A stretch of DNA of 64,000 bases from Streptomyces zhaozhouensis (lineage in GTDB: Bacteria; Actinomycetota; Actinomycetes; Streptomycetales; Streptomycetaceae). The position numbers and the translations under genes were made by a program. Below, in pieces: positions 31,288 to 39,063 of this stretch. The notes beneath the pieces were generated by a model. That model did not search any database and was not told the DNA's origin. It worked only from the letters and a program-made list of their open reading frames with translations. The stretch covers positions 61,389 to 125,388 of the forward strand of contig NZ_OCNE01000020.1 of NCBI RefSeq assembly GCF_900230195.1. The letters run 5' to 3'. Every line of letters begins with the position of its first letter. The stretch's first letter is position 1.

Positions 31288-32168
31288 GCACCCGCGCCGA
31301 CACCCGGAAGACCCGTGAGCCCCTTCGACGCGGCGGGCGCGGGGGGATGAGCCGCTCCGGCAGGATCGCGCTCTACTCCACGCTCACCCTGCTGCTGCTG
31401 ATCTTCGTCGCGCCGCTGGTCTGGGCGATCAGCTCCTCGTTCAAGCCGAGGGGCGACATCTTCGAGTACCCGCCCAAGCTCATACCGAGCCCCGCGACAC
31501 TGGACAACTACCGGACGCTGCTGGACACCCAACCGTTCTGGAACTGGTTTGCCATCAGCGTGGTCACCGCGCTGCTGGCCACCACCGTCGCGGTCTTCGT
31601 CTGCGCGCTCGCCGGGTACGGCTTCGCCAAGTTCCGGTTCGCCGGCAAGCGGGTGCTCTTCGGGGTGATGTTCAGCTCGCTGTCGGTGCCGTTCGCGGTG
31701 ATCCTGGTCCCGCTGTTCATCCTGGTGGTCAAGTCCGGGCTCTCCAACCCCTGGTTCGCGCTGATCGTGCCGTGGGTGGCGCCGGCCTTCGGGATCTTCA
31801 TGATGCAGCAGTACATCGTCCAGTCCATCCCCGACGAGATCATCGAGGCCGCCCGGATCGACGGCAGCAGCGAGTTCGGCACCTTCTGGCGGGTGGTCCT
31901 CCCGCTGCTGCGTCCCTCGCTCGGCGCGCTGGCCGTGTGGCAGTTCCTCCAGAGCTACAACGCGTTCATGTGGCCGCTGGTGCTGCTCTCCGACGTCAAC
32001 CAGTACACGATCCCCCTCGGTCTCAACATCCTCTTCCGCGCCGAGAACCGCTCCTACGACCTGGTGATGGCCGGGGCCGTGCTGGCCTCGGTGCCCACCA
32101 TCCTGGTCTTCCTGCTGCTGCGCAAGCAGTTGCTCGAGGGGCTCTCCGCCGGCGCGGTCAAGGGGTGA
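31284..32168 (+). CDS. Sugar ABC transporter permease (MalG/UgpE type)
   Basis: 294 residues, six membrane helices. The EAA loop is DEIIEAARIDGSSEFGTFWRVVLPLL. The N-terminal helix (GRIALYSTLTLLLLIFVAPLVWAISSSFKP) and the C-terminal KQLLEGLSAGAVKG are characteristic of the MalG group. The ATG at 31284 overlaps the preceding stop by four bases. GH42 follows after 53 bp. Confidence 0.92.
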   Translation: MSTRADTRKTREPLRRGGRGGMSRSGRIALYSTLTLLLLIFVAPLVWAISSSFKPRGDIFEYPPKLIPSPATLDNYRTLLDTQPFWNWFAISVVTALLATTVAVFVCALAGYGFAKFRFAGKRVLFGVMFSSLSVPFAVILVPLFILVVKSGLSNPWFALIVPWVAPAFGIFMMQQYIVQSIPDEIIEAARIDGSSEFGTFWRVVLPLLRPSLGALAVWQFLQSYNAFMWPLVLLSDVNQYTIPLGLNILFRAENRSYDLVMAGAVLASVPTILVFLLLRKQLLEGLSAGAVKG

Positions 32169-32221
32169 ACGCCCAGGCGGCGGGCACCCGGGCAAGCGGC
32201 GAACCGTCACGAAAGGCAGGC

Positions 32222-34333
32222 ATGTCCAAGCTCCCCCCGAGGGTCCTCTTCGGCGCGGCCTACTACCACGAGTACCAGCCCACCCCGCGACTCGACACCG
32301 ACCTCGACCTGATGCGGGAGGCCGGGTTCAGCGTCATCCGGGTCGGCGAGTCCGTCTGGTCGACCTGGGAACCGGAACCAGGCGTCTTCCAACTCGACTG
32401 GCTGCGTCCCGTGTTGGACGGCGCCCACGAACGCGGCATCTCCGTGGTGCTGGGCACCCCGACCTACGCGGTGCCGCCCTGGCTGCAACGCGCCCACCCG
32501 GAGATCAACGCCGAGCGCCGCACCGGCCAGCCCATGGGCTGGGGCATCCGGCAGGAGATCGACCACACCCACCCCGCGTTCCTCTTCCACGCCGAGCGGG
32601 TGATCAGGCGGATCGTCACCCACTACGCCGACCACCCGGCGGTCATCGGCTACCAGGTGGACAACGAGCCGGGCAACGAACTCCTCCACAACCGGGGGGT
32701 CTTCCAGCGCTTTGTCGACCGGCTGCGGACCACCTACGGGACCGTCGAGGAGCTGAACCGGGCCTGGGGGCTGACCTACTGGTCACACCGCCTTTCCACC
32801 TGGGCCGACCTGTGGACGCCGGACGCCAACGGCCAGCCGCAGTACGACCTGGCGTGGCGCCGGCTGCAGGGCGAGCTGACCACGGAGTTCATCGGCTGGC
32901 AGGCCGAAGTGGTCAGGGAACTCGCCCGACCTGACCAGTTCGTGACCACCTGTCTCGCCTACGCCCGCCCCGCCGTCCACGACCAGCGGCTCACCGAACG
33001 GCTGGACGTCACCGCCGGCAACCCGTACTACGCGATGCGGGACGCGTTGGCCCTGCCCGACACCGGCTCCGCGCAGCAGGGATGGACCACCCACGGGGTG
33101 TGGGCGCTCTACCGCTCCGCCGACCGGATGTACTCCTCCCGTCAGGAGCCGTTCCTGGTCACCGAGACCAACGCGCAGGCCATCGGCCCCTCCTGGACGA
33201 TGGAACCGGCCTGGGACGGGCAGTGGCGCCAGGCCGCCTGGGCGCTGGTCTCCCGTGGCGCGCGGATGATCGAGTACTGGCACTGGCACACGCTGCACCA
33301 CGGCACCGAGACCTACTGGGGCGGCATCCTCCCGCACAGCCAGGAACCGGGCCGGGTCTACCGCGAACTCGCGGCGCTGGGCGTCGAGTTCGCACGCGCC
33401 GGCGAGCTGGTCGCGGGCGTGACCCCGGACGCCGACGTGGCACTGGTCTACTCGACGGACTCCAAGTGGGCGCTGGAGGACTACCCCATGCTGCCGCTGC
33501 CGGACGGCTCGGGCGGCGACCGCGACTCCTACCACGCGGTCTTCGACGCGTTCTACCGAGGAGCCTTCGACGCCGGTCGGCAGGTCGCGATCCTGCACGC
33601 CGAACAGCTCGCCGCGGCGGACCCCGCCGAGACGGCCGCCCGCCACCCGGTGCTGGTGGCCGCCGGGCTGCTGGTGGCCGACGACGCGCTGCTCGGCTGG
33701 CTGGAGAGGTACGCGGCGGCCGGCGGCCATCTGCTGCTCGGCGTGCGCACCGGCTACGGCGACGAGGAGGTGCGCGCCCGGCTGGAACGCAAGCCCGCGC
33801 TGCTGGATCAGGCCGCCGGCGCCTGGTACGACGAGATCGCCACCCTCCGCGAGCCGCTGCCGGTCCGCGCGGCGCCGGGGTCGGCGCTGACGCTGCCAGG
33901 GGAGGCGCGCGCCACCCGCTGGGTCGACGGGCTGACGCCCACCGACGCCGAGGTGCTGGCCGGCTACGACCACCCGCACTTCGGCCGGTTCGCGGCCGTC
34001 ACCACCCGCGCCCACCACGCCGGCCGGATCACGACGCTGGGCACCGTTCCCGACCCGGCGCTGGCCGCCGCCGTGCTCCGCTGGTGCGCGGGGGAGAGCG
34101 GCGCGGACGACGGCTGGCGCCCCGGCAGCGCCAGTCAGACGGTCACCGGGGCCACCGCACAGGACGGGACCCGACTGCACTTCGTGCACAACTGGTCATG
34201 GGAGGAGGGGGAGTTCATCGTTCCGACCGCCGCCGCCGAGCTGACCGGCGGCGTCGAGCTGGCGGCCGGCGAACGGCTCGCCCTCGGCCCCTGGGACGTG
34301 CGGGTGCTGGCCGAACGCACGCCGGCGACGTAG
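32222..34333 (+). CDS. Beta-galactosidase, glycoside hydrolase family 42
   Basis: A cytoplasmic retaining glycosidase, 703 residues, without a signal peptide, so it would act on galactosides imported by the adjacent transporter. The (beta/alpha)8 domain spans about 1-390; the acid/base is E149 (GYQVDNEPGNE) and the nucleophile is E315 (FLVTETNAQ). A trimerisation (Rossmann-like) domain (about 400-610) and a small beta domain at the C-terminus (about 640-703, LHFVHNWSWEE) follow. The start is the ATG at 32222 with AAGGCAGG upstream. It is the last gene of the cassette between rph and rdgB. Confidence 0.93.
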   Translation: MSKLPPRVLFGAAYYHEYQPTPRLDTDLDLMREAGFSVIRVGESVWSTWEPEPGVFQLDWLRPVLDGAHERGISVVLGTPTYAVPPWLQRAHPEINAERRTGQPMGWGIRQEIDHTHPAFLFHAERVIRRIVTHYADHPAVIGYQVDNEPGNELLHNRGVFQRFVDRLRTTYGTVEELNRAWGLTYWSHRLSTWADLWTPDANGQPQYDLAWRRLQGELTTEFIGWQAEVVRELARPDQFVTTCLAYARPAVHDQRLTERLDVTAGNPYYAMRDALALPDTGSAQQGWTTHGVWALYRSADRMYSSRQEPFLVTETNAQAIGPSWTMEPAWDGQWRQAAWALVSRGARMIEYWHWHTLHHGTETYWGGILPHSQEPGRVYRELAALGVEFARAGELVAGVTPDADVALVYSTDSKWALEDYPMLPLPDGSGGDRDSYHAVFDAFYRGAFDAGRQVAILHAEQLAAADPAETAARHPVLVAAGLLVADDALLGWLERYAAAGGHLLLGVRTGYGDEEVRARLERKPALLDQAAGAWYDEIATLREPLPVRAAPGSALTLPGEARATRWVDGLTPTDAEVLAGYDHPHFGRFAAVTTRAHHAGRITTLGTVPDPALAAAVLRWCAGESGADDGWRPGSASQTVTGATAQDGTRLHFVHNWSWEEGEFIVPTAAAELTGGVELAAGERLALGPWDVRVLAERTPAT

Positions 34334-34350
34334 CGGCCCGGCCGGCGGGC

Positions 34351-34356
34351 CATAAT
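34351..34356 (+). promoter_or_regulatory. Leaderless -10 box for rdgB
   Basis: CATAAT lies 7 nt before the rdgB ATG at 34364. It shows that rdgB keeps its own promoter despite the cassette upstream. Confidence 0.45.
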
Positions 34357-34363
34357 CGCGGGC

Positions 34364-34975
34364 ATGGACCGACTCGTTCTCGCCACCCGCAACGCCCACA
34401 AGGTCACCGAGCTGCGCGCCATCCTCGGTGAGGCGGGGGTCGCCCTCGAACTCCTCGGCGCCGACGCCTTTCCCGAGGTGCCGGACGTCAAGGAGACGGG
34501 GGTGACCTTCGCCGCCAACGCGCTGCTCAAGGCCCACGCCCTCGCGCGGGCCACCGGGCTGCCCGCCGTCGCCGACGACTCCGGGCTCTGCGTGGACGTG
34601 CTGGGCGGGGCGCCCGGGATCTTCTCCGCGCGCTGGGCCGGGCGCCACGGCGACGACGTCGCCAACCTGGAGCTGCTGCTGGCCCAGCTCTCCGACGTGC
34701 CGGACGAGCACCGGGGCGCGCACTTCGCGTGCGCCGCCGCGCTCGCGCTGCCCGACGGCAGGGAACGGGTCACCGAGGGCCGGCTGACCGGCACCCTCCG
34801 CCGCGAGCCCGCCGGCGCGGGCGGTTTCGGCTACGACCCGATCCTGCAACCGACCGACTCCGACCGCACCTGCGCCGAGTTGACTCCCGAGGAAAAGAAC
34901 GCGATCAGCCACCGGGGCCTCGCGTTCCGCGCGCTGGCCCCCCTCGTCGCCGAGCTGGTCCCCTCCGGAAGGTGA
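34364..34975 (+). CDS. rdgB: Non-canonical purine NTP pyrophosphatase (RdgB/HAM1)
   Basis: Hydrolyses XTP, ITP and dITP to keep deaminated purines out of nucleic acids. 203 residues. Family motifs: LVLATRNAHKVTELRAIL at the N-terminus with the substrate-binding TRN-K, ETGVTFAANALLKA, ADDSGLCVDVLGGAPGIFSA with catalytic Asp, and GGFGYDPIL and EKNAISHRGLAF at the C-terminus. The start ATG at 34364 follows a leaderless promoter. Confidence 0.96.
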   Translation: MDRLVLATRNAHKVTELRAILGEAGVALELLGADAFPEVPDVKETGVTFAANALLKAHALARATGLPAVADDSGLCVDVLGGAPGIFSARWAGRHGDDVANLELLLAQLSDVPDEHRGAHFACAAALALPDGRERVTEGRLTGTLRREPAGAGGFGYDPILQPTDSDRTCAELTPEEKNAISHRGLAFRALAPLVAELVPSGR

Positions 34976-35000
34976 GGGTGACGGAAGGCGGGCGCCTCGG

Positions 35001-35684
35001 TCAGACGGCGACGCCCGTCAGATAGGCGGAGACCACCACGTTCGCCGCGTAGCCGCCCCCGCCGGGGTCGAAGGCGCCGCCGCAGGTCAGCAGGCGCAGT
35101 TCGGCGGCGCCCGGGGTGCGTTGGCCGTAGACCCGGTCCGGATCGAAGTCGGCGCGCGGGACCGTGCGCACGTCGTCGACGGTGAAGAGCGCCACCTGGC
35201 CGTCCGCGCGGGTCACCCGCACCCGGTCGCCCGGCTCGACGTCGGCCAGCTCGTGGAAGACCGCCGGGGCGCTCTCGGTGTCCCGGTGGCCCACCAGCAC
35301 GGCCGCGCCCTCGGCGCCCGGCGCGGCGCCGTCCGCGTACCAGCCGACCAGTTCGGGCGCCTCGTACGGCGGCGCCTCCACGCCGCCGTCCTCGTCGAGC
35401 CCGCGCGGCACCACCTCGGCCGCCACCCCCGCCGCGTCGACCGTCACCGACTCGGGGACCGCGTCGCCGGGCAACGGGGCTCGGGGCGGCGGCAGTTCGT
35501 CCCGTTCCGCGTGTCCGGCGCCGGCCTCGGCCCGACCTGCCGCCGCGCCGAAGGCCAGCGGCGGCAGCCCGGGGCCGCCCGTCACGTCACGGGCCCACAG
35601 CCACAGCCCGCACAGCAGCACCGTCCAGGCGACCAGCGAGGTCAGCGCCCCGACGCCGGCCCTTCCCCGGTCGCCGCCGCTCAC
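35001..35684 (-). CDS. Class F sortase
   Basis: A membrane-anchored cysteine transpeptidase, 227 residues. One membrane helix lies near residues 12-33 (LTSLVAWTVLLCGLWLWARD). The catalytic domain has His133 (VLVGHRDTES) and Cys201 (RLLTCGGAFD). The GTG at 35684 overlaps the stop of the upstream surface-protein gene (GTGA), so the two are translationally coupled. The natural reading is that it anchors that protein or another wall protein, but the neighbour lacks an LPXTG-type motif. Confidence 0.9.
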   Translation of the reverse strand: MSGGDRGRAGVGALTSLVAWTVLLCGLWLWARDVTGGPGLPPLAFGAAAGRAEAGAGHAERDELPPPRAPLPGDAVPESVTVDAAGVAAEVVPRGLDEDGGVEAPPYEAPELVGWYADGAAPGAEGAAVLVGHRDTESAPAVFHELADVEPGDRVRVTRADGQVALFTVDDVRTVPRADFDPDRVYGQRTPGAAELRLLTCGGAFDPGGGGYAANVVVSAYLTGVAV

Positions 35685-36667
35685 CTGCCGGCCCTGGACC
35701 CGGAGCGCGCGCGCAGCCGCCGCACCGCCCAGGTCGCGCCGCCGCCGGCCAGCAGCGCGAGGCCCGCGGGCAGCGCGTCGCCCCAACCCACCGCAGGCTG
35801 CGCCGGGGTGGACGACAGGCTGGCGGCCGTGCCCCCGCCGCCGGCCCGCACCGGGGCCGAGGGCGAGGCGCCGTGCTCCCGTCCGCCCTCGTGGCGGCAA
35901 CGGTCGTCCGCGCCGTGGCCCGTTCCCCGGTCCTCGCCACCGCTTCGGTGCTCGGAGCGGTCGGTGCCGTCGGGGCGTTCGGTGCCGTCGGGGCGTTCGG
36001 TGTGCCCGGGGCGTTCGGTGTGTTCCGGCTTCTCGTGCCCGGGCCCGGGGTGCGACGGCTTCTCGGGCTTCTCCGGCTTCCGGTGGCCGGGGCCGCACCG
36101 CTCCTCGTGCTCGCCGCGTGCGGAGCCGTGTTCCGAACCGTGCTCCGTCCCGTGTTCCGTCCCGTGTCCCGTCCCGTGTTCCGTCCCCCGTGCGGAGCCG
36201 CGCTCGGTGCCGTGCTCCCCGCCGTGGTCGCCCAGCGGTTCCGGCCCGTCCGCGGTCGGGTCGGCCCCGCCGCCCGCGTGGTCGGCCGCCGGGGCGCCGC
36301 CGCCGACCGTCACCAGGCCGTAGAGCGCGCCGTCCGGCTGCCCGCAGGTGACCTGGATCGGGTGGTGGCCCGGCACCGTCTCGGCGTCGATCCGCGCCTC
36401 ACCGACGAGCCCGCCGCCCGGCTCGCCCGGCGTCAGCCGGACCGTGCCGGAGAAGGCGAGCGAGACGGCCTCGCCCGACTCGGCCCCCGCGCACTCGGGG
36501 ACCAGCAGCCCGACGCTCTCACCGGGCAGTGGCTTGGCGGGGGTGACCAGTACCGCGTCCCCCTCGCCCGACCGCCCGTCGGCGGCGCGGGCCGGGGCGG
36601 CGCCGACCGCGGCCGTCACGGTCGCCGCCGCGCACAGGGTCAGTGTCAGTGAGCGCGTGATGCCCAT
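35681..36667 (-). CDS. Exported cell-surface protein with His/Glu/Thr repeats
   Basis: 328 residues. A signal peptide (RSLTLTLCAAATVTAAVGAAPARA) precedes a beta-rich domain (about 30-130, with two cysteines). A highly charged repeat region (about 130-270) follows, built of units such as GTEHGTEHGSEHG, PEKPEK and TERPDGTERPDG. The C-terminus has a hydrophobic segment (ALPAGLALLAGGGATWAV) and a basic tail (RRLRARSGSRAGR), the layout of a membrane anchor or sorting signal. No LPXTG or LAXTG is present; LPAGL lies at the helix border. The ATG at 36667 follows GGGAGG; an upstream TTG is less likely. It is coupled to the class F sortase. Confidence 0.82.
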   Translation of the reverse strand: MGITRSLTLTLCAAATVTAAVGAAPARAADGRSGEGDAVLVTPAKPLPGESVGLLVPECAGAESGEAVSLAFSGTVRLTPGEPGGGLVGEARIDAETVPGHHPIQVTCGQPDGALYGLVTVGGGAPAADHAGGGADPTADGPEPLGDHGGEHGTERGSARGTEHGTGHGTEHGTEHGSEHGSARGEHEERCGPGHRKPEKPEKPSHPGPGHEKPEHTERPGHTERPDGTERPDGTDRSEHRSGGEDRGTGHGADDRCRHEGGREHGASPSAPVRAGGGGTAASLSSTPAQPAVGWGDALPAGLALLAGGGATWAVRRLRARSGSRAGR

Positions 36668-36742
36668 GTCCAACCTCCCGGGTGGTTACCCGTCGAAGGT
36701 CTCCCGGGGCGTCGCCCGCCGCATCCGCAGCCGCTCACGCTT

Positions 36743-36772
36743 GCGCCGGTCGGGTAAGAACCCGACCGGCGC
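36743..36772 (-). terminator. Hairpin between the surface-protein and HAD genes
   Basis: A perfect 12-bp stem GCGCCGGTCGGG / CCCGACCGGCGC with a 6-nt loop lies 23 bp after the stop of the minus-strand HAD gene. It isolates that gene from the sortase operon. Confidence 0.8.
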
Positions 36773-36795
36773 GGTCCCTCACCCGCCGTCGGCGG

Positions 36796-37575
36796 TCAGA
36801 CGCGGTCGACCAGATCCGCGATCGAGTCCACCACCGCCGACGGCCGGAACGGGAACCGGTCGATCTCGTGCGGCTCGGTCAGCCCCGTCAGGACCAGGAA
36901 CGTCTCCATGCCCGCCTCAAGGCCGGCCAGCACGTCGGTGTCCATCCGGTCCCCGATCATCGCGCTGGTCTCCGAGTGCGCGCCGATCATGTTCAGCCCG
37001 GTGCGCATCATCAGCGGGTTCGGCTTGCCCACGAAGTACGGCTCGCGGCCCGTCGCCTTGGTGATCAACGCGGCCACGGAACCGGTCGCCGGCAGCGCGC
37101 CCTCCGCCGAGGGGCCGGTGTGGTCCGGGTTGGTGGCGATGAACCGCGCGCCGTCGTTGATCAGCCGGATCGCCTTGGTCAACGCCTCGAAGCTGTACGT
37201 CCTGGTCTCGCCGAGCACGACGTAGTCCGGCGAGACGTCGCTCAGCACGTAGCCCACGTCGTGCAGCGCCGTGGTCAGTCCCGCCTCGCCGATCACATAC
37301 GCCGAACCGCCCGGCCGCTGCGAGTCCAGGAACTGCGCCGTCGCCAGCGCGGACGTCCAGATGGCGTCCACCGGGACCTCAAGGCCCATCCGGGTCAGCC
37401 GCGCCTGGAGGTCGCGCCGGGTGTAGATCGAGTTGTTCGTCAGCACCAGGAAGGGCATCCCCGACTCGCGGAGCCGCCGCACGAACTCCTCGGCGCCCGG
37501 AATCGGCACGCCCTCGTGTATCAACACCCCGTCCATGTCCGTCAGCCAGGACTCGATCGGCTTTCGCTCTGCCAC
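36796..37575 (-). CDS. HAD-IIA family phosphatase (NagD-like)
   Basis: A 259-residue phosphohydrolase of the haloacid dehalogenase superfamily, subclass IIA. Motif I is WLTDMDGVL (nucleophile D13, acid/base D15), motif II is FLVLTNNS, the type IIA cap occupies about 75-180, motif III is VGKPNP and motif IV is MIGDRMDTDVLAGLEAG. Members dephosphorylate nucleotides or sugar phosphates such as phosphoglycolate; the substrate is not clear. The GTG at 37575 is preferred, with GGAGG just upstream; a TTG 18 nt earlier is possible. Confidence 0.9.
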   Translation of the reverse strand: MAERKPIESWLTDMDGVLIHEGVPIPGAEEFVRRLRESGMPFLVLTNNSIYTRRDLQARLTRMGLEVPVDAIWTSALATAQFLDSQRPGGSAYVIGEAGLTTALHDVGYVLSDVSPDYVVLGETRTYSFEALTKAIRLINDGARFIATNPDHTGPSAEGALPATGSVAALITKATGREPYFVGKPNPLMMRTGLNMIGAHSETSAMIGDRMDTDVLAGLEAGMETFLVLTGLTEPHEIDRFPFRPSAVVDSIADLVDRV

Positions 37576-37606
37576 GGCGCCTCCGCCTTCCAAGGGTCCG
37601 GTCGCC

Positions 37607-38074
37607 CTACAGTTCCAGGTCCCTGATGAGCTTGGCCACGTGCCCCGTGGCCCGCACGTTGTACAGCGCCCGGGAGACCCTGCCCTCCTCGTCGACGATC
37701 ACGGTGGACCTGATGACACCGGTGACGGTCCTGCCGTACATCTTCTTCTCGCCGAACGCGCCGTAGGCGGTCAGCGTCGCCTTGTCCTCGTCCCCGACCA
37801 GGGTGACCCGCAGGTCCTCCTTGTCGCGGAACCTCGCCAGCTTCTCCGGCTTGTCCGGGGAGACCCCGATGACGTCGTACCCGGCGCCGGCCAGCAGCTC
37901 CAGGTTGTCCGTGAAGTCGCACGCCTGCTTGGTGCAGCCGGGGGTGAGCGCCGCCGGGTAGAAGTACACGATGACCTTGCGGCCGGCGTGGTCGGCCAGC
38001 GAGACGGGCTTGCCGTCGGCGTCGGGCAGGGTGAACGCGGGGGCCACGTCCCCGGGTTGCAGGCGCTCGCTCAT
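37607..38074 (-). CDS. bcp: Thioredoxin-dependent peroxiredoxin Bcp
   Basis: A 155-residue thiol peroxidase that reduces hydroperoxides. The active-site segment YFYPAALTPGCTKQACDF has the peroxidatic Cys47 and, five residues on, a second Cys52 that acts as resolving cysteine in atypical 2-Cys Bcp proteins. The ATG at 38074 follows TGAGGAG; the open frame upstream continues across the divergent DUF3618 gene and is not coding. The nearest gene downstream is the HAD phosphatase, 31 bp away, so co-transcription is possible. Confidence 0.94.
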   Translation of the reverse strand: MSERLQPGDVAPAFTLPDADGKPVSLADHAGRKVIVYFYPAALTPGCTKQACDFTDNLELLAGAGYDVIGVSPDKPEKLARFRDKEDLRVTLVGDEDKATLTAYGAFGEKKMYGRTVTGVIRSTVIVDEEGRVSRALYNVRATGHVAKLIRDLEL

Positions 38075-38231
38075 CGCGGTGCTCCTCAGCGTGCGGTGTG
38101 TCGTCGTAGACGTGCTCAACGGTGCGCCACCCAGCCTAATCGGGGTATCCGACGCGCATCGCCCTGGTGGAGCTGACACACTGTGCCGTAACCCCACAAC
38201 CGTTGACCGTGTGGACGATGGAGGCATCGAC

Positions 38232-38555
38232 GTGCCGGAAGCAGCCAGGAGCGCCGCCGAGATCGAGGAGAGGCTCGCCCGCCGGCGGGAGAACCTCGCC
38301 GTGACCCTCGACGAGATCGCGGTCCGGGTGCACCCCGCGACCATCGTCGGTGACGTCAGGGCCAGGGCCGCCGGTGCCGTCGACCGGACCGCGGGCAAGG
38401 CCTCGGTCGCCGTGACCCGCACCGTGGACGGCGTCCGCGCCCAGCTGGTCTCCGCCGACGGCGGGCCCCGGCTCGACCGCGTCATCCCCGTCGCGGTGCT
38501 GGCCGTCGCGGTCACCGGCCTGCTGGTGCTCTCCTCGCGCCGTCGCCGCCGCTAG
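38232..38555 (+). CDS. DUF3618 family membrane protein
   Basis: 107 residues. The N-terminal amphipathic stretch AAEIEERLARRRENLAVTLDEIAVRV matches the DUF3618 pattern (I-R-L-L-T-D-L). The C-terminus has one membrane helix (VIPVAVLAVAVTGLLVLSS) and ends in RRRRR. The start is the GTG at 38232, 7 nt after GGAGG. It is divergent from bcp, a frequent pairing in actinobacteria. Function unknown. Confidence 0.85.
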   Translation: MPEAARSAAEIEERLARRRENLAVTLDEIAVRVHPATIVGDVRARAAGAVDRTAGKASVAVTRTVDGVRAQLVSADGGPRLDRVIPVAVLAVAVTGLLVLSSRRRRR

Positions 38556-38648
38556 GCACGTAGCCGCTAGACATCTAGCCGGAGGGCGGAAGCCGGTAGT
38601 CCGCGGGCGGTCGCCGACGCCGGTCGTCGCGCCGACGCCTCCCTGAGA

Positions 38649-38654
38649 TACGGT
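38649..38654 (+). promoter_or_regulatory. Leaderless -10 box for the GroES-like gene
   Basis: TACGGT lies 6 nt before the GTG at 38661, with no ribosome-binding site between. Confidence 0.4.
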
Positions 38655-38660
38655 CGTTCC

Positions 38661-39002
38661 GTGAGTTCGCATCCCACCCACGACAAGCTGCCCATCCGAA
38701 TGCTGCACGACCGGGTGTTGGTCAGGGCGGAGAACGCCGAGGGCGAGCGCCGGTCGACCGGCGGCATCGTCATTCCGGCAACCGCCCAGGTCGGCCGCCG
38801 GCTCAGCTGGGCCGAGGTGGTCGCCGTCGGGCAGAACGTCCGCACCGTCGAGCCGAACGACCGGGTGCTCTACGACCCGGAGGACCGCGCCGAGGTCGAG
38901 GTCCGCGGCGTGATGTACGTCCTGATGCGCGAGCGTGACCTGCACGCGGTGGCCGCCGAGCGGCTCCAGGGCTCCGACGACTCGACGGGCCTCTACCTGT
39001 AG
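38661..39002 (+). CDS. GroES-like co-chaperonin family protein (orphan)
   Basis: 113 residues with a GroES fold signature: LPIRMLHDRVLVRAENAEGERRSTGGIVIPATAQ (the N-terminal strand and start of the mobile loop), AEVVAVGQNVRTVEPNDRVLY and AEVEVRGVMYVLMRERDLHAV. Canonical GroES is about 102 residues and lies beside groEL. Here there is no groEL, the loop region RRSTGGI is shorter in hydrophobics, and a C-terminal tail SDDSTGLYL is added. It is probably a diverged paralogue with a separate partner. Leaderless GTG start at 38661. Confidence 0.85.
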   Translation: MSSHPTHDKLPIRMLHDRVLVRAENAEGERRSTGGIVIPATAQVGRRLSWAEVVAVGQNVRTVEPNDRVLYDPEDRAEVEVRGVMYVLMRERDLHAVAAERLQGSDDSTGLYL

Positions 39003-39063
39003 CGCCCCCGCCGTCCGCCCCCCGATCCCCCGACGACCCCTTCCGCCGGGCCGTCGCCGCCGG

